DNA of 64,000 bases. Source: Monilinia fructicola. Lineage: Eukaryota; Ascomycota; Leotiomycetes; Helotiales; Sclerotiniaceae. Made by a program: the position numbers and the translations under genes. This document shows, piece by piece, positions 38,404 through 48,836 of the stretch (positions are counted from its first letter, which is position 1; each line of letters begins with the position of its first letter). The notes beneath the pieces were generated by a model. The model did no database searches, was not told where the DNA came from, and was given only the letters and a program-made list of their open reading frames with translations. The stretch is taken from the NCBI GenBank assembly GCA_008692225.1, contig VICG01000003.1, forward strand, positions 1,109,501 to 1,173,500, written 5' to 3'.

Positions 38404-39370
38404 ATATTAAGGTTTTGTTAAATACTGTAATTTCAAGTTTTACAGTACGTGTATATTCGTCTATACTTCTTTTCAAAACCCGCCCGAGGATAAGGTTAAG
38501 CTAATTAGTCGTTGAAGTGATTGGCTACCAGGCTACCAGCGCAACTAATGCTTGATTCACGAAAAGTCGCAGGTTTTCAGCATAGATGATAGAACTTACT
38601 CTATGGACATCATGAGCAGTTTCAAAAGGGTTACAATATGGACTCTGGAGTAGAGACGTTTACTTTGTAGGTGACTAGCTTTTAATAGTTTTGAATAGAC
38701 CCAAGGAAATTCATACTGTACAGTACTGTGATAGCGATCAATCCACCTTCGGAGAAAGTCCCGAAATGCAACCATGAAATCCTTGCCTCACTCTACGGAG
38801 TATAACCTTTTTCCTTGATGGGATATAAAGTGGGGTGTTGTTTTTATCAAGTTAGCCTAGTTACATCGCTCCTGCCGATACGTCGGCTACGTCGCCGTCG
38901 ACTCCTTCCGTGACGACCGCCACAGAAATAATGTCTTTACAGACTACCTAGTGTGCCTATTATATAAACTATGAGAATGAAAATGAAAATGAAAATGAAA
39001 ACTGGCTAAATGTTTCTGGTGTAGGTTACAGGATATCCTGCTATGTTTGGATACTTGATATGAAATACGAATTTTTGAATGCATTGGCAATACCTACGTA
39101 AGATTACTACTCGGTAAGCTTAAGGACTACATACTAGAATCATTCAATATCAACCAGATCTTCTTGATTGAAATAATGATTATCAAGCAGGGAGACACGT
39201 TCTGCGTTATCATACTACCTATTCAAGGACCAACAAAAACTCCCAATTGTAATCAAGTAGTGAGACATGATATAATGGTCTCGAGCGATTCGTAAAATTA
39301 TTCAATTATCAACTAACATCCATGAAAATGGGATTATATTATACAGCATTGTTATTTCTCCGATATTTAT
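38404..39370. other. Intergenic downstream of the nitrilase
   Basis: No gene seen. It has a short GAAAAT tandem at about 38975-38999, a TACGGAGTA-like word at about 38797 and a GTACAGTACTGT palindrome-like word at about 38717. Confidence 0.5.
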
Positions 39371-40469
39371 TTATTGAATCTTCTCCTCGATTCGAAGTGT
39401 GCGTCCACGGGTATCACACCCAAGCCACAAAAGATCCGGTCTACTGTAATGGCCACAAATATCTAAGAAACTGCGCGCAAAGATAGCTTGATCTAGATCG
39501 ATTTCTCCAAATATGATTCCCTCGGTTGCAGAATCAAGAGGCTTCGACATGACTCGGCCGTCAGGTCCGATGATAGCTGAGCTGCCACCACCAGGGGCTG
39601 ACATTAACAATCTCCTCCTTCGCTAGAGTTTGCCTTAACGCCCTTTTCTGTAATTACAGTGGTGGCGTGAAGAACGAATGTCTGAGACTCTATAGCATAT
39701 ACTTGGGAAAGGCTCTGACAACCTAGAGAATATGTTAGCGATACTTTATTTCAATCCATCTAAACAACCTTCTAAAAGCTTTTTCAAGAACTTACCTTGT
39801 TTCGACATGGACCATAGCTCGGGCCCGCCAGTATGGTCGACGATTGGCGGCCATGCTGAACAATGAATCTGCTCTCGTTGATGTAAGGTGTGATATTTCA
39901 GCAATGGCTGGCAATGTTCCCAGCATGCCAAAGCTCCGACTTTCCCGATACGAGTCGAGACCACATTCATGAGACTATCACCGGAAGCATCCCCAAAAAT
40001 TGTACGTTCCATATGTGTGGCCTTAAGCTTTCTCCTCTTCATGACTATCGTACCATCTACATCAATAATAGCTTGTGCAATATATAATGAGTTATGATCA
40101 TTCTCAGAAAAGCCAAGAGAGACGATAATTCCATGCTTGGCCGCACAACTTTGTATAGTTCTCATCTCATCAGAATCAACGGCTAGGGAATTGCGAATAT
40201 AAATGGTAGAGAGGACTGGATCTACCGGGCGAGTCCTGCTGTTAAATTAGCTTCGCATAAAACAAGACTTTGATCTTTGGTATTTCTCACCAAATCCAAG
40301 CAGGATAACCTGGAATGAATGCTTCTGCAAATGTGACTAATTGTGCACCATTCTCTGCAGCTTCTGCGATAATGCGGCAGGTCTTTGCCACTGACTTTTT
40401 CAGGTCAAACCATTCTGGTTCATGCTGAGAAACAGCCACACGATACGTTGAGGAACTTAAGCCGGTCAT
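39371..40469 (-). CDS. Nitrilase (nitrile aminohydrolase), one frameshift
   Basis: Carbon-nitrogen hydrolase that turns nitriles into carboxylic acids plus ammonia. Exons are 40469-40291, 40235-39796 and 39722-39371; total about 320 residues, typical of the family. The catalytic triad is visible: Glu in [14 protein letters not shown], Lys in [20 protein letters not shown] and Cys in [17 protein letters not shown]. The C-terminal segment is [19 protein letters not shown], then [11 protein letters not shown]. The start is the Met before [20 protein letters not shown], because the family begins with this beta strand; the upstream in-frame extension is dismissed. One frame change, two bases gained or one lost, lies at about 39608-39615 (GGAGGAGATTG). 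It is co-directional with the regulator upstream, and its promoter is rich in GATA sites. Aromatic or arylaliphatic substrates are suggested by the neighbouring aldoxime dehydratase only. Confidence 0.87.
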
Positions 40470-40658
40470 GTTTTCGCGGATAGAACAATGAATGACAATT
40501 GTATTGTTGAGAAGGTTGTGCCGTACGACAGATGTATGTATGAATTGAACAGTGTATAATATGGGTGTGTGAATGGAACGGTGCCTCATGAACGAATATA
40601 CCTTCGGTCTTATATATTCAAAGCTCGCACACTAGATTGTCGCGGAACTTCGCAATCT

Positions 40659-40937
40659 TGATAAGATACGAGATACTAGATAAGCCAGATAAACTCCCTG
40701 CTAGATACTATCAAGTAATTTTGTGTTCCAATACTGCGGCTTAGTATGTTTCAATATCCCACTTAGTAACTTTTCCCCGCGTTCGTAAACATCTTGTCGG
40801 GATCTTGCTAAGATAGCGGCTTGACCCCTTATCAATTAGTCTAGCGCTAAAACGGGGGATGGGGACAACACGGCGGTGGTAATTCCGCTTAGATAAGAAT
40901 ACCTGGTCGTGTGACTTAGCATACCCCTAATTTATCT
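40659..40937. promoter_or_regulatory. Cluster of seven HGATAR (AreA/NIT2-type GATA factor) sites
   Basis: Matches to HGATAR occur at 40659-40664, 40678-40683, 40687-40692, 40811-40816, 40829-40834 (reverse), 40891-40896 and 40932-40937 (reverse), all within 280 bp and 190-470 bp upstream of the nitrilase start. Closely spaced sites of this kind are the usual signature of nitrogen-metabolite control by AreA-class GATA factors. Confidence 0.6.
40873..40888. promoter_or_regulatory. GCGG-N8-CCGC inverted repeat
   Basis: An inverted pair of CGG half-sites with an 8-bp gap, the form bound by Zn2Cys6 dimers. It lies between the regulator's 3' end and the nitrilase start, inside the GATA cluster. 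Candidate site only. Confidence 0.4.
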
Positions 40938-41012
40938 TGCGGGATAACGCATCGACCGACTGGCCACTAAGCATCAGGAATCCCCTATCATTGGCATTTC
41001 CTGCCATTGCTA

Positions 41013-43373
41013 TCATAAACCCACAAGGCTTTCGTCGAAAAGCCACTCAAGACTTGACTGATATGCAATATGTTCTGGGAGATTGACATGCTCCAGCGCG
41101 TTCTCAAACAGGCTTGGGTCCCACAGATTCCCGAAGTCGTTATGAAAATCAGTGTACATGTATCCGCCCCCATTGCATCGATATCACAATCATATGGGAT
41201 TGGAGGGATGCTAGGAGGGATGCTAGTCCATTCTTGGGATGGTATTGTGGTTTCGTTGTGATCTGGAGGGATCTCCCTTGCTGGTAAGCGTTGACTCAAG
41301 TGTAGTGGTAAAGCCCATACTACTTTCCATCTATCCGCAAGCTCTTGGATTTGCCGTATTGCTCTGCTTGCCTGAGGCATCCACGTGTTCTGTATCTCAA
41401 TGAGAGCATCTGAACAAACTCGTAAGCTATTCGCAGATTGTCTTCCTAGGAAATTACGACCAGATGTTGCATTCAGTAAATGAATGACAGCCGCACTAAG
41501 GATATAATCGATGATTTGAGGGTTGACGCCAGCAAAACCACGAAACTTTCGATATGCTCGAACGATCCTGGCTATCGAGGCGGCTGCATTCGTTGCCGAT
41601 CTCAACGCAAAGCTCAAAGTCTCCGAACCTTTAGGCTCATTCAAAAATGGCCGGTGAATGAGTAACAACGCAGTATGATAAGCTAATTGGAAAAGAAGAA
41701 AAGTTTGAGGCATGTAGTTCTTGCTCAGAGCTAACTTATTATCGGTATCCGCATAGAAATCTGTGAGTGCTTTGTGTGCGCGGTTAAGGAGATTTTGTCG
41801 TTGGCTGGCCTTTAAATAGGTCCACTCAAAGGCATACCTGGTTTTTGTAAGTCTACTGTACTTTGTTTGATGAGGAACCCTACCTTTGATCCATAAAAGA
41901 GTCCCAAAGATGCCATAACTGACAGAACTTGTCATGAGCTAGTTCATCAAGCAATGGATCATGATCCAAAGCACCGACGAATGAAGACATGCGAATTCGT
42001 TGCCAGTGGATGGTACAATTCATCCCAAGACTCGAGGTTACCATACTAGACTTACATGTCATTATTATCGTACTTGAAATTCATGGAAATTAGATACTTG
42101 CCGATCAACTGAGAAATATGCCCAAAACGATCTTATTCGGCGCTTACGAATGTAGTCATCATTCGTGGAATCAATATTTGAGGCCGAATCAGGTGATTTT
42201 CCGGGTCCCAGATTGCTCACATGGAGCCCAAGGTGTAGTATCAGACCAGTTGCCATGGCTGCAGTGATTTGTTAATTGGATGTTTGAGCAAAGTGATACG
42301 ACTTTATACCGACCTATATAAGTATACGCCATGCTATTGTTCTCCAGCATCAGCTCACGCCATGATAATAGCGCAAGCCCTTGAACGGCTAAGTCGCTCG
42401 GATGTTCCCGCACGCATCGGAACAACATATTTTCGGCAGATATTGCGTGATAACTACTCAACTCCCTTGAATCCGAGTTTGGGGAAAGGAACGCACCCAC
42501 AGAAAGTAATGCATGATTTCTAAAGCCCAAATCAAGCTCTGTTGAGAACGTGGTCTCCGAAAGCACGCATGGCAACTCCGCTTGTTCTATGAATTGATGA
42601 TAGACATTGAATGCATTCGTAAAACATTCCACGAGGTGCTGACGGGTCTCTAAGCAGAATCTATCCTCGGCAGAGCTTGCACTATGGTGGTTAGGATCAA
42701 ATTTTATGTTGTCGATCGATAAATTTGTTCTGCCTCAAGGAGTACTTGTCCTTGCCTGACGGAATGGTAAATGATGGTTCACCTTTCTCCTCAATATCCA
42801 TGGTCAACATCAACGAAGCAAGCTCCTCCATAGCAGCCTGTGAGCGCGGACCATTGCTCTCCCCTTCCTTTTCCGGAGTACCGGCTTCGGTCTCATCAGC
42901 AGGGGGCGAAGTGTAATCAATACTGGCTGGCCCAGGTGTAGGTAGAATCTCGTGACCCATAGACTCCTCATGATTTTGATGTTGAGGCTCCGATTTTCGA
43001 TAGCTTTCTAACTGATCCTCCAGGATTTTGACCTTATCTTCAAGGTTACGTATATAGCCATCATCGTAATGCTTGCGTCTGCAAACCTTAGCTGGGCTCG
43101 GGAGTTTCGACTGATCAAGCAACTGAGAACATACTTTCGCGAAAGCTCGGGAGGATACTGGCACAGCTTTCCTCCTTTCTTACAGAGAGCACAGATTGGC
43201 TTCTGGCCTTGGCACTAATTGTCGTAAGCATGGAAGGTCATACCGGTATCATTACCATTAATTCGAAACAGCTCGTGCGCGTCAAGTACCTTTCGTTTAT
43301 TCTTCCGACACTCCTCACAAGCAATTTTAGTTCGTGAAGGCGGCGGTTGCTGTTGAGAAGCCATGGAATCCAT
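41013..43373 (-). CDS. Zn2Cys6 fungal transcription factor, pathway-type regulator (two frame breaks)
   Basis: Binuclear zinc-cluster activator or repressor. Exons are 43373-43290, 43214-43135, 43078-42314, 42258-42102, 42045-41884 and 41837-41013. The cluster spans exons 1-2 with exact spacing CX2CX6CX6CX2CX6C (CEEC-RKNKRK-C, then CQGQKPICALC). A basic linker and a coiled coil (YIRNLEDKVKILEDQLESYR) follow. The fungal middle homology region holds MATGLILHLGLHVSNLGPG and RRIRSFWAYFSVDR. The intron after VDR begins GC (GCAAGT), a GC-AG intron. Frame breaks are a TCGA duplication at about 42715-42722, separating KFID from NIKFDP, and one A lost near 41172. After the latter the true end, NLWDPSLFENALEHVNLPEH to VGL, is in a second frame ending at 41013. 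It lies between nitrilase and aldoxime dehydratase and is divergent from the latter. Confidence 0.88.
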
Positions 43374-44266
43374 GATTGCGGATACACAAAGATCAACCCC
43401 GCACACGAGGTATGTGGGATTCCTACAAGCTATCAGTTGGGTCAACTATGTTATTAGTATGTAATTGGCATGACATGATTGATTGACTATCATTTGACTC
43501 CTCTCTCGAACGAAACTCACATTTGGATAGTACAATGGAATTGTTTCCGCTAACAAAGTCAATGTTGATGGGATAACCTTCTATAATTAACTTGGCATTA
43601 TAATATATCAATGAAGGCTGAGCAAGCCATGAATGAATTCGTGGCGGAAATCCTCTCGTTAGAAATTGGGCGTTCGTCTATGGCTTTTGCCATTAGCAAT
43701 ATGGTCCGAGCTTCTGTCGATAGGATGCATCCGGTGATAAGGTTAAGGGGTATACGGAGTACGCGGTTGGGACTGATAAGTAAAAAGGCTATTTATCAAC
43801 GGCATCTACCGTACAATATACACATCTCATTAACACCTCCTTTACCAAACACACCTCGTTCTTTTACTAGGTCATAAGTACACCTCCTTTACTAAATACG
43901 CCTCCTCTGCTCGTCAAGCAAGATATGGATGGTCTACGGATATGTCCCAAGCCAAGCGGCTCAACAGATGTCCAAAATTATCCAAATGATCTCAATAGTC
44001 TATCCACTAGAATGCTGAGATGGACACGTTGGGTGGTTCGTGCAGATACCATAAATGATTCAACCTGATTGGCTATGCAACCTTTAGGGTCAAAATAACT
44101 TTTTCAGATACTGTACTTATAATCTAAAAAGTTACTTTACCTGAATTTTTGGGTTCCTTAAATTCCTCAAAAAGGCGTATAACTAAAGAGTTACTAAAAG
44201 TTTATATATATGAATTTTTATAAAATATTTTATATTTCAAGATTTATAATGATTTGTGTCAAGATT

Positions 44267-44293
44267 GGCACGTGACGCTGTACATCACGTGCC
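44267..44293. promoter_or_regulatory. Perfect inverted repeat GGCACGTGA-N9-TCACGTGCC
   Basis: Two 9-bp perfect inverted arms separated by 9 bp (CGCTGTACA), each containing the bHLH E-box CACGTG. It lies about 890 bp upstream of the regulator start and about 740 bp upstream of the aldoxime dehydratase start. Likely a protein-binding site; the factor is unknown. Confidence 0.6.
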
Positions 44294-44312
44294 GTGCTAG
44301 TCCCATAAAGTT

Positions 44313-44320
44313 CGGATCCG
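44313..44320. promoter_or_regulatory. CGG-AT-CCG palindrome (possible Zn2Cys6 site)
   Basis: CGGATCCG, an inverted CGG pair with a 2-bp gap, 20 bp from the E-box inverted repeat in the same divergent promoter. It is also a BamHI site by chance, so low certainty. Confidence 0.3.
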
Positions 44321-45028
44321 CTCCTTTCCCTCCTCATACAGATCTATTTACGTTACCGTCGTCTCTTGGCCACCAGTTTCCGATCACTGCGTGACAATTT
44401 GGTTGGCCAATAAGATCCCTGCTAAGCGAACGTATCCATTTTCGGCATTTTAGGGGATAGCAAGTGATACTGAAGCTAAGTAGCATCAGAATATCCACGC
44501 TCAGTCTTATAAAGTTTTTACAGTATCACCCGCTAAAAAACCCTATTCAGTCCTCTCACTTGAAGGAAGGGCAAAGGATAGATTGGCCCATATAAATCTA
44601 GCAGGTAAAATTTATCATTGGATTTCGATTTTGCTACAAATGAAGAATAGGAACTTACTAAATACTTCTTGGGAACGATTAAAAGATCAAAATCAGGTCT
44701 ATGCAAGGCATTTTAACCATTCAAATGAAGTATATCAGGGAGGATCCATCAATTACTGTTTATTTAGGAGGGCTGCATATGGCTATCTTGCGCGGGTGTT
44801 ACATCCGCAGTGTGAAGAAGAAAATAAAGGTTCGTCATGCGGAAATTGGAGAGTTCGAAAAAGGAGGCAAAAAGGTATAAAAAGTGTTCAAATCACTTCA
44901 GATTACTTGTACATTCATACTTCTTCACGGTGCTCAAAAGTTAGTTCTTTATACGCATATTTAGACACAAGTGTCAAAAACCAATTGTTCAAAACCATCA
45001 ATATCATACAGAGTAGTTATCGATCAAC

Positions 45029-46114
45029 ATGGTTTACCTACTTGATACGGACGGAAAGGACTATGTCTTCACCTATGGCATCTTCGGTGTGCAGCATGAA
45101 GAACTTACCTCAGAAAAGGCTACCTCCATATCTACCCTCTACAAACTCCTTTCCTCATCAGCCAACCGCGTCGATCACCTCCAAGACGAAAGTCACGGAC
45201 TTCCACGACAAGGCCCAAAATCCACAACCTTTGTTGCATACTGGTTATCGTCCGCTGACTACGAGTCATGGAAAGAGTCATCTCCCGTAAAAGAATTTTG
45301 GGCGTCGCTGCCGGCCGACGCAGGTGTCTGGCGAGAAGTAATGTCAGTTCCCAAATCTCGCTTCATGTTCGCCTCTACCCTACCTGTCGCATCAGCAATG
45401 GGAACACTCCTTCCCCTAAAACAAAGCAGCGATGAAGGATACTGGGGTGTATATCGTCATCGACTTTCCGAAACTCCGGATTCCCATACCGATCCTTCGG
45501 ATACATTTACCTCAGCCTATACTACCCCAACCAAAGCAAAACCAGACGAGACGAGAAAAATTATCGATATACCTAGTACTCGAAGTACAAAAGTAAGACT
45601 AGGAAGGGTCACCATCTCCAATCCCCCCGATAACCTAGTCTTCGTCAGAGAAGGTCAACGCCATCCGCACATCCCTCCCGCCGAGACAGCAGCATGGATC
45701 GAGCACATAAGCCCACACGCACAGTCTTGGATATCACATATCGATACGGAACGCAACAAAAATGGCGTTGTCGCATTCACCACCCACATTGGACACGAGA
45801 ATCCTAAACCAGAGGTGGTGAATGAGGAATTTGACCCAAAAGCGGACTTAGAGCTCAATACAGAAGCTGTCGCAGAAGCTAACCAACTTGCTTATTTTAT
45901 AGACTTGGCACATTTTGAGCAGGCTGGACGCTCATATAAGGCCCATGTGCAGATGAGAAATAAGCTTTTTAGTCTTTATGGGCCTGGGGGTCAGTTAGAA
46001 AAGGGGAAGACGGTCTTGTTTGTAGAGTTATGTGTCTTGAAGTCAAAGGACTTGGATGCGGAGTATATTGGCTGTGCAGAAGGGACAGGCTTGATGTATT
46101 TGGCTGATTTGTAG
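45029..46114 (+). CDS. Aldoxime dehydratase (phenylacetaldoxime dehydratase family)
   Basis: Heme-dependent lyase that removes water from aldoximes to give nitriles (R-CH=NOH to R-CN). The 361-residue intronless frame matches the usual length of 350-370. Recognisable segments are YVFTYGIFGVQ at the N-terminus and TTFVAYWLSSADYESWKESS with WREVMSVPKSRFMFASTL. Next is EGYWGVYRHRLSE, then NPPDNLVFVREGQRH. The C-terminal heme region YFIDLAHFEQAGRSYKAHVQ contains two histidines; one is expected to be the proximal heme ligand and one catalytic, but I cannot assign which without alignment. LFVELCVLKSKDLDAEYIGC closes the fold. No frame break occurs. It is divergent from the Zn2Cys6 regulator and 4.6 kb from the nitrilase, which would consume its product. 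The N-terminus is a little short, so an upstream exon is possible. Confidence 0.85.
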   Translation: MVYLLDTDGKDYVFTYGIFGVQHEELTSEKATSISTLYKLLSSSANRVDHLQDESHGLPRQGPKSTTFVAYWLSSADYESWKESSPVKEFWASLPADAGVWREVMSVPKSRFMFASTLPVASAMGTLLPLKQSSDEGYWGVYRHRLSETPDSHTDPSDTFTSAYTTPTKAKPDETRKIIDIPSTRSTKVRLGRVTISNPPDNLVFVREGQRHPHIPPAETAAWIEHISPHAQSWISHIDTERNKNGVVAFTTHIGHENPKPEVVNEEFDPKADLELNTEAVAEANQLAYFIDLAHFEQAGRSYKAHVQMRNKLFSLYGPGGQLEKGKTVLFVELCVLKSKDLDAEYIGCAEGTGLMYLADL

Positions 46115-46317
46115 CTGACAATTTAAGAAGTTATGGATGGAGCTTATATCACTGATAATTATGGTATTCCCGGTCGAGTATCCTGTGACAAATAATCCCA
46201 ATTTATTTCCTTAATTCATCCGCTAATCAATGTCAAACTGCCTATCACGTATCCTTGAAAAATCATCTTGACATCCCGAAGTCCAGAATGTCCAACAACC
46301 TTTTGGGCATAAGACCA

Positions 46318-48033
46318 TCAAACTAATCCCACGGCGCATGGTCCTCCCCATCCATTCTTATCGGTGTATGTGTAACGGCCATCATCGATAGAATAATCCT
46401 GGGCCGGATCGCTTCGATACACCTGTCCCATAAGATTACGTCTCGGCGACGCTTCGATCATAGAACAGAACTTTCCGAGTCTGTAATTATACAACTCTAA
46501 CTTCAGTGGCCTCTTTTTGGCCTCGTCAAGATCCCACGCGGCTCGAGCACTCCGCTTGTCCTCTTCCGTCCAATCTTCTGGACTATGCGATTGAGGTACG
46601 GCGTCACGCGAGAGTGAAGAGAAAGGCTGTTGCCTAGGTTCATCTATCGCTATGGTGAGTATTGAGATAAAAGATCTATGCAGAAAGTACTTGCCAGTCT
46701 TGCCTGTAAATGCACTCCCAATCCTTTGGACATACCTGCTGATAATATCATCCTCGATCTGCTCACAAATCTCTTCGACTTTCTGCTTCACCAAAGCTCG
46801 AGTCTTGCCAAAAATTGTTCCCTTCTCGAACCCACTGCCCACCAAGGTCCCTCCCAGGAATTTATAATCACTGTAGTCAGGTACTCCTCCGCATTGATTA
46901 TCATCTATTGATAGCCAAGAGGCACCATCTATGCTACCTCGTTGATACCTTATATCAACTAGAGCACCTCAGGTAATTGAGGAAATGTAGTGAAAATGAA
47001 GCCCATGTCACTATATTCCAAAGCTTTGGACAATTCCAACCATTTCTTATCTGGAAGCTCTGGACAGGGCTTGAAGCTCCAGACACCTTGGCCTCAGGAT
47101 TTAGCAAGAGCAGTCTCTTTCAAAATTCGCTGAAGGTCTTTTTTCAAGTTTTTGTTCTGTTGATAACATCTCCCATAATCGAGTTCTTTCAGCTTCATTG
47201 CCTTGTTTCCACTCGCGCTGCGGTGCTCCACCTCTGGTTGGCATCACCAGATGAAGCGTGTATCCCGCCGATGGATCAGATGATTGGACGTTCTTCCTTT
47301 TCTTGGCCTCTAGATACTCTCTCAATCTGTTCTGCATGTCTTCCAATTTGCCGGAAGTATCTAAATTTGGAATGCACAATATGCACGCCATGTTTTCTAG
47401 GTCAATTTGGGTGCCTCCTTCAAAAGTTTTCCAGAGTAAGAATTTATCCGAGGAGCGAGCCACCGTTTTATCTTTTCATCTTTTTCATTTGGTTCGCGAC
47501 TGGCCTCATCTGTTACAAGTAAGCCCATCCATGCTGTTATTTGTAGCTTTGGCGGCGTCGACAACTAGAGGTTGGATGAAAACGGCGGAAGGCTTAGAGG
47601 TGTACTAGGTTCTGAGCCTGACAGCTTTTGCCTTGGGTGTTGCAGCTTTTTGTGGAGATGATGCATTGACGCTCTTAATTTTCGGTTTTGCAAGCTCTTG
47701 GGGACGCATAGCAGAAGGTTCTGACGCTGTATCCTCGTCATTGTGTGTAGCACCTTTCTTCTTCCTCTTCGTTGTACGTTCTTCTTCTTCTTCTGAGTCA
47801 TACTGCTCTTGATATGAAAATGCAGCCCATTTGGATCTTCCGCTACGTCTGTCACCATCAATTGGTATAATTAATGAATTGTGATCAGTATTCACGGGTG
47901 CTCCTTCATCTTCTGCTTCTGATTGTTCTGTGTCGCGGATTGCGCCAGAAACCGAAGCTGCATCATTTCTCTTGCGTGACCCAACTCTTTTCACCGGAAT
48001 GTTTTTGCTCTGAATCGAAGTTTGTTCTTTCAT
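46318..48033 (-). CDS. Copy B of the unrecognised flanking gene (SAP-like motif)
   Basis: The start MKEQTSIQSKNIPVKRV at 48033 opens a basic, acidic-patched, disordered region (YDSEEEEERTTKRKKK) up to about 47605. A second block, 47463-47093, has ENMACILCIPNLDTSGKLED with MQNRLREYLEAKKRKN, resembling a SAP DNA-binding helix pair, then, after one lost A near 47150, KNLKKDLQRILKETALAKS. A third block from about 46968 reads DDNQCGGVPDYSDYKFLG, LVGSGFEKGTIFGKT, LVKQKVEEICEQIEDDIISR and ends at 46318. A 45-nt GC-AG intron may interrupt it near 46650. The second and third blocks align with copy A at 33.3-35.3 kb. Whether one or two transcripts are made is unclear, because a stop follows ALAKS. Function unknown; possibly nuclear. 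Confidence 0.55.
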
Positions 48034-48836
48034 GTTCGATTGTCTCAAGTTTGTTGATAGTTCTTGCGTATAATGTATTGTTATTTCTTGGGAGGCGATG
48101 CAAGAACCTCAGCAGGACTCTTGCCTAATATGCCTATTTAGCATAAGCTGATGATATATGCTGGTGATTTTAGCTGTAATTTTTAAGGTGCGGTAGTCTT
48201 CTGCCTAGAACCTGGAAGCTTCTCATGTGCTTTTACATAGATATTAAACAAGGTATGGCTGCACTTCTCTCCAACCATCTGTTCTCTTCGATGATTTATT
48301 GAGATGAGAAGATATCACAACATCAAAGACTACAAGAACTAGGGATACCAGGATATTTCATTCACAAGTGTCCATCACAAATTTGAATTGATGTCAAAGT
48401 ATTGAATTAAACTCTAAGCCCATGTAATTATACCCTGCATTGTCACGCAATATCAACGCCACTACTATACAAATACAGTAAGAGCTGATCCATGGAGCGG
48501 GCCGAAACGAATAGAATCAAGCTAGAACTACCGTGGATGAATCAGATCCCATGATTCTATACAGATTAGATATTCAAATCATATTGCCCTGTGATATCAA
48601 GGATGATTCATCGTCTAGATTCGTATGAACGAAATATCTAGTATCAATGATTCATTGTTCAAATTGAACTAGCGATGCTGGATATGTATATAACATATTC
48701 ACTTCATTTGTCACTTTCACTCAATATTTCTGTTGATACCAGGTGTTGTTCTACCCGTGAACCTTTTTGAAAAGTTCTTCAAGACCTTTTCTGGGGGGCG
48801 TTTTTGGATTTTTCAGGCAGGGGCTTTAATTTAACT
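48034..48836. other. Intergenic, no gene seen
   Basis: Ordinary-composition DNA upstream of copy B. No frames of note. Confidence 0.45.

Larger units (their letters stand above)
43374..45028. other. Divergent promoter region, regulator / aldoxime dehydratase
   Basis: 1.65 kb between the two divergent genes. It holds the CACGTG inverted repeat (44267-44293), CGGATCCG (44313-44320) and TGATAA words near 43736 and 43772. An open frame from 44583 runs into the dehydratase in another frame, but its first 150 codons match nothing I recognise. Confidence 0.55.
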
